DNA of 7,219 nt, from NCBI GenBank assembly GCA_964418385.1, contig CAYQLH010000045.1, forward strand, positions 1 to 7,219, written 5' to 3'. Made by a program: the position numbers and the translations under genes. How positions within the stretch are numbered: position 1 is the stretch's first letter; each line of letters opens with the position of its first letter. The DNA is from RGIG2560 sp964418385 (GTDB lineage: Bacteria; Patescibacteriota; Microgenomatia; UBA1400; PJMF01). This document shows positions 1 to 5,847 of the stretch, one piece after another. The notes below the pieces were generated by a model, which saw only the letters and a program-made list of their open reading frames with translations, was not told the DNA's origin and did no database searches.

Positions 1-2028
1 GCGCGCAGCAGTGCGACCTCAGGGCGCTACAATATGGCCAAAGACGGTGATAATTTTGTGCTCAATACGGTGGTGTTGGATGACGGTTCGACTTGCAGCG
101 TCACTTTCGCGCAAGCGATGACAGATTATGAGGCGGTGACGACGGCGATTGCGGACAAGAGCTTCATTTTGTCGCTGGCGGGCGCGGGTTGTAGCGATTA
201 CAATGTGGCTTCAATTTCGGTGGACCCAGATTTGCAGACTTTGGCGGTGAACGCGGTGGCTGATTTGAGTGTTGACCAGATTACGGAGATTGTCACCAAC
301 GTGGCAGCTGTCAATACTGATGCTTATGTGGGTTTGGGTGATTACACGGTGAAGTTGGAGAAAAACGATGGCGGATCGAGCGCAGACGTCACCAAGACTT
401 ACGCTGAAGCAGGTGTAGTGAGCCTGACACAAATGGCAACCTTGACGGATGCTTTGCAAGCACCGGTGGTGGCAGTGACAACTGGTCACGATGAAGATGG
501 ACAATTTGTCTCGACAACGCAATATACGATGGAGAAAGATGGTGAAGGTAACATTGCGGTCACGATCACCAATAGTGAGCTCGATGTGGCTGAAGTTTTG
601 GCCAACGTGGGTGACGTCGCTGAGGGAGAAACGTTTGCCGCGATGATTACCAAAAAGGACGGTGACACGGAGATTGCTTCTTATAGCTTAACTGTGAATG
701 ATGAAGGCAAGACACGGCTGGTGGATAACACCGTGGACGACGATGACGTCGGGGCGGCTTTTGTCAGCTTTAGCGCTTTGAGCGATGAGATGCAGAGCAA
801 AGCAGTGCTAACTGACAATGATGGCAATTTTACGATCAAACAGATGCCGTCTGTATGTAGTGACGCGGGTTATTGTTCCACGGATTTTGCGGGACAAATT
901 TTGCTGGAAGTCAACAATGGGACGCCGGCGAAAGCAGAAGATTTGATTGCCAAGGTGAAGGCGAGCAATGTGCAAGCGTCTTTTATAGTGCTGGTTAACT
1001 TGAGCGGCGCGACCGCTGACGCGAGTACTCATTCCCGGTGGAGTTTTGTGTCACCAGTACGAGCGGCGGCGAGTTTTTACGGTGTAGAAGTGATCACTGG
1101 CACGACGACAGCGGTTTTGGTGACGGAAGTTGACGCCAATACTGATACTTACTTGACGACGCATGGTGTGACGAAAGTGAAACTGGTGACCGATGACGGC
1201 AATGGAGCGACACAAGTGAATTTGGTGAGCCTGACGGTGGCCACGCGTCAGAGCGTTGCCAAAGAATTGGCCAATTTCCAGAGTAAAGTGACGACGGGCA
1301 GCGCAACTTTTGAAGGTGTGGGCTTTACCGCTTCCAATAACGCTCAGGGCAGCTTGGTCCGAGTCGAGTTTGACGCTGATGCTGGCGTGAGCTTGGATTT
1401 GATGAAGTCGGCGATGTCGAGAACTGAAGGCAATGTGATAGCGCAGCTGGACGGTGAGGAGTACGTTTTTGTGGATGGCGTTTTGAGTGAGGATGAGCCA
1501 GTTCATCCTGATCAGCCAGATGGACCAGATCAACCAGACGGACCAGATCAACCAGACGATCCAGAACAGCCAGAACAACCGCAGCAACAGCACGATGATC
1601 ACAGCGGGATTGGCTCAAATGCAGCCAGCAATGCAAGCCGTGACAATGTGCCCAATAATGCTCGCGATCCAGGTTGCGCGGCGGTGAAACCGGTGGGAAC
1701 GCCAGAAATCTTCCAGATTGATCGTCAGGGAACAAAAGCGACGCTATATTTCACGCCAGTGCGTGACTACACGGATCGCTATCACGTGGTTTTTGGCTAC
1801 GAAGCAGGCCAAGAATACTTCGGTGGCATCGCGATGCAAGTCAGCGATAAGCAAAACAGCGGCGTGCTGGCGCTCGATATTGACAATCTCGATCCGAGTC
1901 AGCAATATTCTTTCAAGGTAGCGCCAGTGAATGACTGTGCAGTGGGCACGTGGAGTGAATGGTTGACTGCCAAGGGCGTGGCGCGCTACGGTAAAGCAGC
2001 GGCGAAAACTTTCCGTTACGGCGCCTAA
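1..2028 (+). CDS. Large acidic extracellular protein with C-terminal Fn3-like domain, 5' partial
   Basis: The frame is open from base 1 with no stop before the first ATG at 34 and no ribosome binding site there, so the gene very probably begins upstream; 675 codons lie in the window. Counting from base 1, residues 1 to about 495 are Thr/Val/Asp-rich and beta-like with few cysteines. Two stretches (about residues 105-150 and 378-420) share a pattern of NTD, then VKL, then acidic Asp/Gly, then VSL, suggesting repeated domains. Residues about 500-530 are a Pro-Asp-Gln linker. From about residue 562 to 658 there is a fibronectin-III-like beta-sandwich (LYFTP, then YHVVFGYEAG, then LDPSQQYSFKVAPVNDC, then WSEW) with a Cys just before it and one inside. 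There is no LPXTG motif and no C-terminal membrane helix, so any anchor or signal peptide must lie upstream. I infer a secreted or surface protein; its function is unknown. Confidence 0.8.
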   Translation, partial: ARSSATSGRYNMAKDGDNFVLNTVVLDDGSTCSVTFAQAMTDYEAVTTAIADKSFILSLAGAGCSDYNVASISVDPDLQTLAVNAVADLSVDQITEIVTNVAAVNTDAYVGLGDYTVKLEKNDGGSSADVTKTYAEAGVVSLTQMATLTDALQAPVVAVTTGHDEDGQFVSTTQYTMEKDGEGNIAVTITNSELDVAEVLANVGDVAEGETFAAMITKKDGDTEIASYSLTVNDEGKTRLVDNTVDDDDVGAAFVSFSALSDEMQSKAVLTDNDGNFTIKQMPSVCSDAGYCSTDFAGQILLEVNNGTPAKAEDLIAKVKASNVQASFIVLVNLSGATADASTHSRWSFVSPVRAAASFYGVEVITGTTTAVLVTEVDANTDTYLTTHGVTKVKLVTDDGNGATQVNLVSLTVATRQSVAKELANFQSKVTTGSATFEGVGFTASNNAQGSLVRVEFDADAGVSLDLMKSAMSRTEGNVIAQLDGEEYVFVDGVLSEDEPVHPDQPDGPDQPDGPDQPDDPEQPEQPQQQHDDHSGIGSNAASNASRDNVPNNARDPGCAAVKPVGTPEIFQIDRQGTKATLYFTPVRDYTDRYHVVFGYEAGQEYFGGIAMQVSDKQNSGVLALDIDNLDPSQQYSFKVAPVNDCAVGTWSEWLTAKGVARYGKAAAKTFRYGA
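1507..1590 (+). repeat. Period-18 Pro-Asp-Gln/Gly linker repeat inside the large exported protein
   Basis: The DNA repeats with an 18-base period, encoding the hexapeptide PDQPDG about two and a half times, and decays into PEQ units and a Gln-rich end. It links the beta-rich part to the Fn3-like domain and is probably an extended, flexible spacer. Such in-frame repeats commonly change copy number by slippage without breaking the reading frame. Confidence 0.75.
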
Positions 2029-2060
2029 GAAATAAAACTTGGCTGCTAAGCAATTAAGTT

Positions 2061-2088
2061 CAAGGCTCTGGAGACAGAGCCTTGTTTT
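2061..2088 (+). terminator. Intrinsic terminator of the Fn3-protein gene
   Basis: A perfect 10-bp stem (2061-2070 with 2075-2084) closes a GAGA tetraloop and is followed by TTTT. It lies 32 bases after the stop codon of the large exported protein and separates it from the ispD promoter. Confidence 0.85.
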
Positions 2089-2135
2089 GTGATAGCAATA
2101 AGCGGCTTTGAAGGCGATTTACCAGATGTGGGTAG

Positions 2136-2164
2136 TTGTGTGAGGTGGGCAGTTGTGATATAAT
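2136..2164 (+). promoter_or_regulatory. Promoter of ispD, predicted to give a leaderless mRNA
   Basis: A -35 TTGTGT (2136-2141), a 17-bp spacer ending in the extended element TGA and a perfect -10 TATAAT (2159-2164) are seen. Seven bases past the -10 box is 2171, the A of the ispD ATG, so the transcript probably starts at the start codon. No Shine-Dalgarno sequence lies at a useful distance. Confidence 0.7.
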
Positions 2165-2170
2165 AGGGCA

Positions 2171-2854
2171 ATGATTGAAAACAAAAAGATTTCTGTAGTG
2201 GTGGTGGCGGCAGGCGTAGGTGAGCGTTTTGGTGGTGATAAACTGCTGGAAAAGATTCAAGATAAACCGGTTTTGGTGGTGACGCTGAGTAAGTTTTTGT
2301 TGCCAGAAGTAGATGAAATCGTGGTGGCATGCCATCCAAAAAAAATTACGATTTATAGGGATTTAATTGCGAAATACTTGAGTGACTCCCGGATACGTTT
2401 GATCTTGGGTGGCAGCGAGCGTTGGCAATCTTCTCTGGCAGGGATTAAAGAAGCCTCAGGCGAAATTGTGGCGATTCACGATGCGGCGCGGCCGCTGGTG
2501 CGTCCGGAAATTATCACAGAAATCCTCAAGCGTGCCATCGAAACTGGAGCGGCGGTGGTGGCGGCACCAGCAACTGATAGTATCAAGGTGGTGCGTGAGG
2601 GTGAAAATGTGTCCGCTTTGAATCGGCGGGAGATTTACTTGGCGCAAACGCCGCAGGTTTTTTCGCGAGAGTTGATTTTGGAAGCGTATGCGCGGGCAGC
2701 GGCGGCTAATTTTCAGGAAATGACCGACGAAAGCGAGTTGGTGACGCGTTTTATGGAGCGGGGCGTGAGCGTAGTCGTGAGCGACAATCACAATATGAAA
2801 ATCACTTATCCAGGCGATATGGAAGTGGTGCGTTTGTGGGCGCGGGAAACTTGA
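2171..2854 (+). CDS. ispD: 2-C-methyl-D-erythritol 4-phosphate cytidylyltransferase (IspD)
   Basis: IspD joins CTP and methylerythritol 4-phosphate to give CDP-methylerythritol, the third step of the MEP route to isoprenoid precursors, in the cytosol. The 227-residue length is normal for a stand-alone IspD. The nucleotide-binding start is AAGVGERFGGDK (residues 13-24, with R19 and K24), followed by GGSER (80-84), HDAARP (103-108), R152 and TPQ (160-162) after the AP-TDS-K segment (132-139), TDE (185-187), and NMKITYPGDM with K210. These match the catalytic and substrate-binding positions known in E. coli IspD (R20, K27, D106, R157, T165, K213), so it should be active. It stands alone between a terminator and a tRNA gene, with no ispF fused or adjacent. 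The ATG at 2171 fits both the promoter and the family's N-terminus. Confidence 0.95.
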   Translation: MIENKKISVVVVAAGVGERFGGDKLLEKIQDKPVLVVTLSKFLLPEVDEIVVACHPKKITIYRDLIAKYLSDSRIRLILGGSERWQSSLAGIKEASGEIVAIHDAARPLVRPEIITEILKRAIETGAAVVAAPATDSIKVVREGENVSALNRREIYLAQTPQVFSRELILEAYARAAAANFQEMTDESELVTRFMERGVSVVVSDNHNMKITYPGDMEVVRLWARET

Positions 2855-2890
2855 CAGTGTAAAATTGCCCGTGAAAAACCAGAAAATGCG

Positions 2891-2899
2891 TGTTATAAT
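2891..2899 (+). promoter_or_regulatory. Extended -10 promoter of tRNA-Gln
   Basis: TGT followed by a perfect TATAAT (2894-2899) forms an extended -10 element. No good -35 box lies 16-18 bases upstream; a TTGACA at 2851-2856 is too far away (37-bp spacing). The expected start near 2906 leaves a short 5' leader before the tRNA at 2924. Confidence 0.65.
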
Positions 2900-2923
2900 A
2901 GACTCTCTTTAAAAAGTGTCAAT

Positions 2924-2994
2924 TGCCCGATCGTCTAGTGGCAGGACAGAGGCCTTTGGAGCCTTTAACGTTGGTTCGAATCCAGCTCGGGCAT
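2924..2994 (+). tRNA. tRNA-Gln (anticodon UUG)
   Basis: A full cloverleaf can be drawn. The acceptor is a 7-bp helix, TGCCCGA (2924-2930) with TCGGGCA (2987-2993). The D stem is GTCT with GGAC. The anticodon stem GAGGC/GCCTT has one G-T end pair and a 7-base loop CTTTGGA giving anticodon TTG. The variable loop is TAAC, and the T arm has the loop TTCGAAT. The weak T1-A72 first pair is typical of glutamine tRNA. The discriminator is T at 2994. CCA is not encoded, so a CCA-adding enzyme is needed. A T-run at 2997-3002 may end transcription. Confidence 0.93.
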
Positions 2995-3022
2995 CATTTT
3001 TTCTTGATTTATCAATAAAAAC

Positions 3023-3093
3023 GCCTCCTTAGTATAAAAGCTAGTACGAGGGTTTTGTAACCCCTAGGAACTGGAGCGTTACCAGTAGGAGGC
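3023..3093 (+). promoter_or_regulatory. Structured yvcK leader that can pair its Shine-Dalgarno sequence
   Basis: The ribosome binding site AGGAGG (3087-3092) is 8 bases before the yvcK ATG. GCCTCCT (3023-3029) can pair perfectly with AGGAGGC (3087-3093) and hide it. Two hairpins fit inside this outer helix: 3050-3054 with 3059-3063, and 3070-3074 with 3082-3086; the latter abuts the outer helix and could stack on it. An alternative pairing, GTAAC (3057-3061) with GTTAC (3078-3082), excludes both. This is a multi-helix junction closed over the start region, as in translation-controlling riboswitches, but I recognise no known class. A weak TATAAA at 3033-3038 has no convincing -35 box. Confidence 0.5.
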
Positions 3094-3100
3094 TCATTTT

Positions 3101-4102
3101 ATGACGAAACAAAAAAAGAAGATCGTAGTGATCGGTGGTGGTACCGGCACGGCGACGGTTCTTTCAAGCTTGGCGAAATGCCCGGATTGGCTTTTGACGG
3201 CAATCGTGACGGTTTCGGATAGCGGTGGTTCCACGGGGCGTTTGCGTGATGAATTTGGCTTTATTCCAGTGGGCGATGTGCGCCAGTGTTTGGCGGCGCT
3301 AGCAACTGGTAAAAATAGTCGATACGTCAAGGATTTATTGCTTTATCGTTTTGATCGTGGTGACGGTTTGGCGGGGCACAATTTGGGTAATTTGCTTTTG
3401 ACGGCACTGACGGATGTGTATGGTAGCCCGGGTGAAGCGATTGCCGTAGCAAGCCGGATTTTGCGGATTAACGGACGCGTCTATCCGGTGAGCGAAAAAC
3501 CGGCTGATTTGGTGATCGACTATGAAGACGGTGGGCGAGTGATTGGCGAGGATTTTTTGAATTATCAGGAAAACGGGGGTCGTAAAATCGCGCGCATTTC
3601 GCTGGCAGCACCGACACCGATAAGCAAGACAGCATCGCAAGCGATTCGGGAAGCGGACTTAGTGATACTGGGTCCGGGTGACTTGTATGCGAGTTTGCTG
3701 CCCAATACTTTGGTGACTGGTTTCCTGGAAGCGTTGGCAGCCAATCGGGGAAAATTTGTGTATATTGCCAATTTGATGGCTTGTTTGACACAAACAGCGA
3801 TGATGTCGGCGGCGGACCACGTGGCAGAAGTGATTCGCTATACGGGACGGGTGCCAGACGTGGTGATTTTGAATAATCAACAAATTGAAGATAAAGCGGT
3901 GATTCAACATTATCAGGAGGAAGGTTTGGAACTTTTGGTGGATGATTTGCAGGCGACAACATACCAAATTATCCGAGCGCCGCTGGTCTCGCCGGTGATG
4001 GCACGTCCAGAGAAAGGTGACGCTTTGCCGCGGAGTTTTTTGCGGCATCATCCGGATAAATTACGTGAAATCTTACAGGAGTATCTCGATGGCCAAACTT
4101 AA
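3101..4102 (+). CDS. yvcK: YvcK/CofD-like family protein (gluconeogenesis factor)
   Basis: This cytosolic Rossmann-like protein belongs to the family of Bacillus YvcK, which is needed for growth on gluconeogenic carbon sources and for normal cell shape and is reported to bind UDP-sugars; it is not a proven enzyme. Family marks are the N-terminal nucleotide loop VVIGGGTGT (residues 9-17), SDSGGSTGRLRDEFG (39-53), PVGDVRQC (56-63), GHNLGN (92-97), and GPGDLYASLLPN (191-202). The 333-residue length is usual. The ATG is set by a strong Shine-Dalgarno sequence 8 bases upstream. The common neighbours rapZ and whiA are absent; instead the gene overlaps the next one by 14 bases, so the two are probably translated as a unit. 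The paralogous CofD transferase is less likely because the GGGTGT and SDSGGSTG signatures are those of the YvcK branch. Confidence 0.92.
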   Translation: MTKQKKKIVVIGGGTGTATVLSSLAKCPDWLLTAIVTVSDSGGSTGRLRDEFGFIPVGDVRQCLAALATGKNSRYVKDLLLYRFDRGDGLAGHNLGNLLLTALTDVYGSPGEAIAVASRILRINGRVYPVSEKPADLVIDYEDGGRVIGEDFLNYQENGGRKIARISLAAPTPISKTASQAIREADLVILGPGDLYASLLPNTLVTGFLEALAANRGKFVYIANLMACLTQTAMMSAADHVAEVIRYTGRVPDVVILNNQQIEDKAVIQHYQEEGLELLVDDLQATTYQIIRAPLVSPVMARPEKGDALPRSFLRHHPDKLREILQEYLDGQT

Positions 4103-5066
4103 AAAAACGTCACTAGTGGCTCGAGTGCGTGACGACGAAGAGGCGCTTTTGTTGGCGCCACTTTTGGGGATGACTTGGCTGGAGCGACAACTACGCTCTC
4201 TGGCGGTTAATTTTGACCAGATCGTGATTCTTTTGCCGCTGGTAGCAGACGATTTGCGCCGAAAAATTCGGGAATTGGCAGTGGGCTTGCCGGTGCAAGT
4301 AGCGACTTATAATTTGGATCCCAAATTTTACTTTTGGTTGCAGTTGCGCGGGTTGGCAGCACATCTGGAAGAGCGAGTGTTGGTGGGCGATTTGTTGGAT
4401 CCAGCGTTTGCTTTTCAGGCGGTGACTTTGGCAGCTGGCCAGGGTGAGCTGAGCGTGGCAGTGCAAAAAGAAAAGCCGCCAGGTGTGGTGACGTGTGCCA
4501 AGACAGATGGTCGCTTTGTGATGGGCGTGACCGCGCGGCCAGGCGTGGGAACGCGGTTTTTGACGGGGACGATGCGCTGGACACGGGATGTTTTGACCAA
4601 TTTGCCTTTGAGCGTGAGTAGTGATAGTACTTGGCGGGATTTTTTGGCCCAGTTGGCGCGTGACGAGGCGATGCACGTGTGTGAGTTTGAACCAGATGAG
4701 GGCTGGCCACGGCTAGACGCTCGCGAAAAAGCACCTGTGAGACAGGAAAAATGGCACACTTGGGCACGGACACTGCTGGAACGTGAGTCGCCAGAGTTGA
4801 GTGGTTGGGTGCAAGTCGCACCGACAGCGCGGTTGCAGGGACAAGTGATTCTGAGTGAAAACGTGAAGATCGGCGAGTATTGTGTGCTTGAAGGTCCGCT
4901 TTATCTGGGGGCGGGAACGCGGGTAGCGCCATTTTGCTGTTTGCGTGGCGTGATTGCGGAGGAACAATGCGAACTGCTCCCCTACTCTAGTTTGGAAAAT
5001 GCGTATTTGCCGGCGGGGACGAAAACGCAAGTGAGCCTGAAAACAGAGATTTCCAGGCGTAAGTAG
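4089..5066 (+). CDS. Degenerate nucleotidyltransferase-like protein with left-handed beta-helix C-terminus
   Basis: The chosen start is the ATG at 4089, with AGGAG at 4077-4081 seven bases upstream; an earlier ATG at 4017 only reads yvcK in another frame. The 325-residue product resembles a two-part sugar-nucleotide pyrophosphorylase such as GlmU. Residues about 5-230 follow a GT-A pattern: LAPLLGMTWLERQL (22-35) at the place of the GKPLLE segment, a strand QIVILLP (44-50), and VLVGDLLD (97-104) with a possible metal-binding Asp101. Residues about 240-315 contain hexapeptide-like turns (APTARL, SENVKI, GEYCVL, GAGTRV) and a PAGT cap. The glycine-rich GxGTR signature expected near residues 10-20 is absent (VARVRDDEEA instead), so catalysis is doubtful. 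Overlap with yvcK suggests a linked role, possibly in cell-envelope sugar-nucleotide metabolism. It could instead be an acyltransferase-like scaffold. Confidence 0.7.
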   Translation: MAKLKKTSLVARVRDDEEALLLAPLLGMTWLERQLRSLAVNFDQIVILLPLVADDLRRKIRELAVGLPVQVATYNLDPKFYFWLQLRGLAAHLEERVLVGDLLDPAFAFQAVTLAAGQGELSVAVQKEKPPGVVTCAKTDGRFVMGVTARPGVGTRFLTGTMRWTRDVLTNLPLSVSSDSTWRDFLAQLARDEAMHVCEFEPDEGWPRLDAREKAPVRQEKWHTWARTLLERESPELSGWVQVAPTARLQGQVILSENVKIGEYCVLEGPLYLGAGTRVAPFCCLRGVIAEEQCELLPYSSLENAYLPAGTKTQVSLKTEISRRK

Positions 5067-5082
5067 CCTATAATTTTCCTAC

Positions 5083-5111
5083 TTGACAAAATCGAGGTTT
5101 TGTGATATACT
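5083..5111 (+). promoter_or_regulatory. Near-consensus promoter of the small exported protein gene
   Basis: A perfect -35 TTGACA (5083-5088), a spacer of exactly 17 bp ending in the extended element TGA, and a -10 TATACT (5106-5111) are seen. This is the best match to a housekeeping sigma promoter in the window. The transcript should begin near 5118. Confidence 0.85.
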
Positions 5112-5118
5112 AAGCAAT

Positions 5119-5130
5119 AGTTAGTCTAAA
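5119..5130 (+). repeat. Left arm of a 12-base inverted repeat near the 5' end of the transcript
   Basis: AGTTAGTCTAAA lies at the predicted first bases of the transcript. Its exact reverse complement is at 5705-5716, just after the stop codon. Part of it (GTCT, 5124-5127) could also pair with AGAC at 5131-5134, the first bases of the attenuator-like hairpin. Confidence 0.7.
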
Positions 5131-5180
5131 AGACGCTCTTTTAAAAACAATGGTGTTTGGCGAAGCGCGTCTATTTTTTT
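5131..5180 (+). terminator. Attenuator-like hairpin in the leader of the 5205-5702 gene
   Basis: AGACGC (5131-5136) pairs with GCGTCT (5167-5172). After a 1x1 mismatch, CTT (5138-5140) pairs with AAG (5163-5165), and an inner 5-bp hairpin AAACA/TGTTT (5145-5149 with 5154-5158) carries an ATGG loop. A run of seven T follows at 5174-5180. The structure lies downstream of the promoter and upstream of the ribosome binding site, so it should stop many transcripts at about 60 bases unless relieved. It may also end readthrough from the yvcK operon. Confidence 0.6.
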
Positions 5181-5204
5181 AAAACTCTAGAGGAGGTAAT
5201 GAGA

Positions 5205-5702
5205 ATGAAAAAGATAGTACTGGCAGTGGCGTTGATGGCGATGTTCGCGGCGACGGTGTGGGCGATGGAACCCTACGTGATCGACCAAAGCGATGGAAAA
5301 TACGTTGCGTTGGCTGACCACTACGTGGTGGTTTACATGCGCTCGGACGTTAATTTCGGAGTAAAGGTGAAGAAGGGATCCTGGTTCTACATCAGCGACT
5401 TGGAGGAATACTCACACCACTTCGAGTTTGCCGCCTCGTACACTGAGTACGAGAGGTGCGTGGAAAAGAGCACCGCGTACGGGCCGAAATCCCTGACCAA
5501 CGCGGTAGAGAAACTCGACAGGACGATCGAAGCCTTGGAAAACGATACCCGCGACGCAAAACGCGAGGCGGCCAGGCATCCGGATCTCGCCGAGCGCATC
5601 CGGCGCAACGGCGAGCGCACCATCGAGAACGGTGCGGACGACTTTTTTGACGGCCTCGTCCGCGGGGCTGTCGATGAAGCACTAGACCGGATATTCCGGT
5701 GA
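5205..5702 (+). CDS. Small exported protein of unknown function with foreign codon usage
   Basis: Translation most likely starts at the ATG at 5205, eight bases after the strong AGGAGG (5191-5196); an ATG at 5199 is too close and a TTG at 5157 lies inside the leader hairpin. The 165-residue product has a clear signal peptide (Lys-Lys, hydrophobic residues 4-18, VWA at 18-20). A short beta-like part follows (about 22-64, rich in Tyr and Val), then a strongly charged, probably helical part (about 95-145) ending in Asp/Phe and Arg. The single Cys (85) would not form an internal disulfide. I recognise no family. All nine Tyr codons are TAC, against two of twelve in yvcK, and TTC outnumbers TTT for Phe, so the gene was probably acquired horizontally. 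It has its own promoter, leader hairpin and terminator. Confidence 0.8.
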   Translation: MKKIVLAVALMAMFAATVWAMEPYVIDQSDGKYVALADHYVVVYMRSDVNFGVKVKKGSWFYISDLEEYSHHFEFAASYTEYERCVEKSTAYGPKSLTNAVEKLDRTIEALENDTRDAKREAARHPDLAERIRRNGERTIENGADDFFDGLVRGAVDEALDRIFR

Positions 5703-5704
5703 CA

Positions 5705-5716
5705 TTTAGACTAACT
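5705..5716 (+). repeat. Right arm of the 12-base inverted repeat before the terminator
   Basis: TTTAGACTAACT begins two bases after the stop codon and is the exact reverse complement of 5119-5130. It ends three bases before the terminator stem, so both arms lie inside one mRNA and could pair its two ends. Confidence 0.7.
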
Positions 5717-5719
5717 GCT

Positions 5720-5745
5720 GGCGGCACGAAAGTGCCGCCTTTTTT
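5720..5745 (+). terminator. Strong intrinsic terminator of the small exported protein gene
   Basis: A perfect 8-bp GC-rich stem, GGCGGCAC (5720-5727) with GTGCCGCC (5732-5739), closes a GAAA tetraloop and is followed by six T. This is a textbook intrinsic terminator. Confidence 0.95.
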
Positions 5746-5765
5746 CGTGCTTGAATGGGTTGAGA

Positions 5766-5794
5766 GACTTTATCGACTGTCAGTCGATAAAGTC
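5766..5794. repeat. Dispersed palindrome, copy 1
   Basis: The 14-base arms GACTTTATCGACTG and CAGTCGATAAAGTC are perfect inverted copies around a single T. With so short a centre it could act as a protein-binding site or as a long RNA hairpin. It lies just past a strong terminator and has no T-run, so it is not obviously a terminator. The three related copies are at 5806, 6007 and 6946. Confidence 0.85.
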
Positions 5795-5805
5795 ACAAAA
5801 TTTTC

Positions 5806-5838
5806 AAGTTTATCGAGTGTGAGTCGATAAACTTTTTT
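5806..5838. repeat. Dispersed palindrome, copy 2, with terminator-like T-run
   Basis: The arms AAGTTTATCGA (5806-5816) and TCGATAAACTT (5824-5834) are perfect 11-bp partners around a 7-base loop, with six T at 5833-5838. The core matches copy 1 exactly 40 bases upstream over TTTATCGA and TCGATAAA, but the outer bases differ in a paired way (AAG/CTT here, GAC/GTC in copy 1). It could work as a backup terminator. Confidence 0.8.
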
Positions 5839-5847
5839 GAGATTCTT

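Noticed and set aside
1051..1602. Antisense ORF of 183 codons with Leu/Ile/Trp repeats
   Set aside because: Its hydrophobic repeat is the reverse strand of the Pro-Asp-Gln linker; no promoter or ribosome binding site is seen.
1487..1687. Forward ORF rich in Asp/Gln/Asn inside the linker of the large exported protein
   Set aside because: It is the period-18 repeat read in another frame, with no ribosome binding site; the main frame is clearly coding.
2851..2856. Perfect TTGACA overlapping the ispD stop codon as the -35 box of the tRNA promoter
   Set aside because: It is 37 bp from the TATAAT at 2894, too far for one promoter, and no -10 box lies 17 bp after it.
4017..4088. N-terminal extension of the 4089 gene from an ATG at 4017
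   Set aside because: The extra 24 residues only read yvcK sequence out of frame, and the Shine-Dalgarno AGGAG at 4077-4081 sets the start at 4089.
4207..4932. Antisense ORF of 241 codons opposite the beta-helix protein gene
   Set aside because: Low-complexity Pro/Ser/Arg composition typical of a reverse shadow, with the sense frame supported by domain pattern, overlap with yvcK and a ribosome binding site.
5157..5204. TTG start at 5157 for the small exported protein
   Set aside because: It lies inside the leader hairpin without a ribosome binding site and would bury the signal peptide; the ATG at 5205 has an ideal Shine-Dalgarno spacing.
5766..5834. CRISPR array suggested by repeated palindromic units 40 bases apart
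   Set aside because: Only two adjacent units occur, the interval between them is too short for a spacer (about 12 bases), there are no cas genes, and the repeats vary in their arms.
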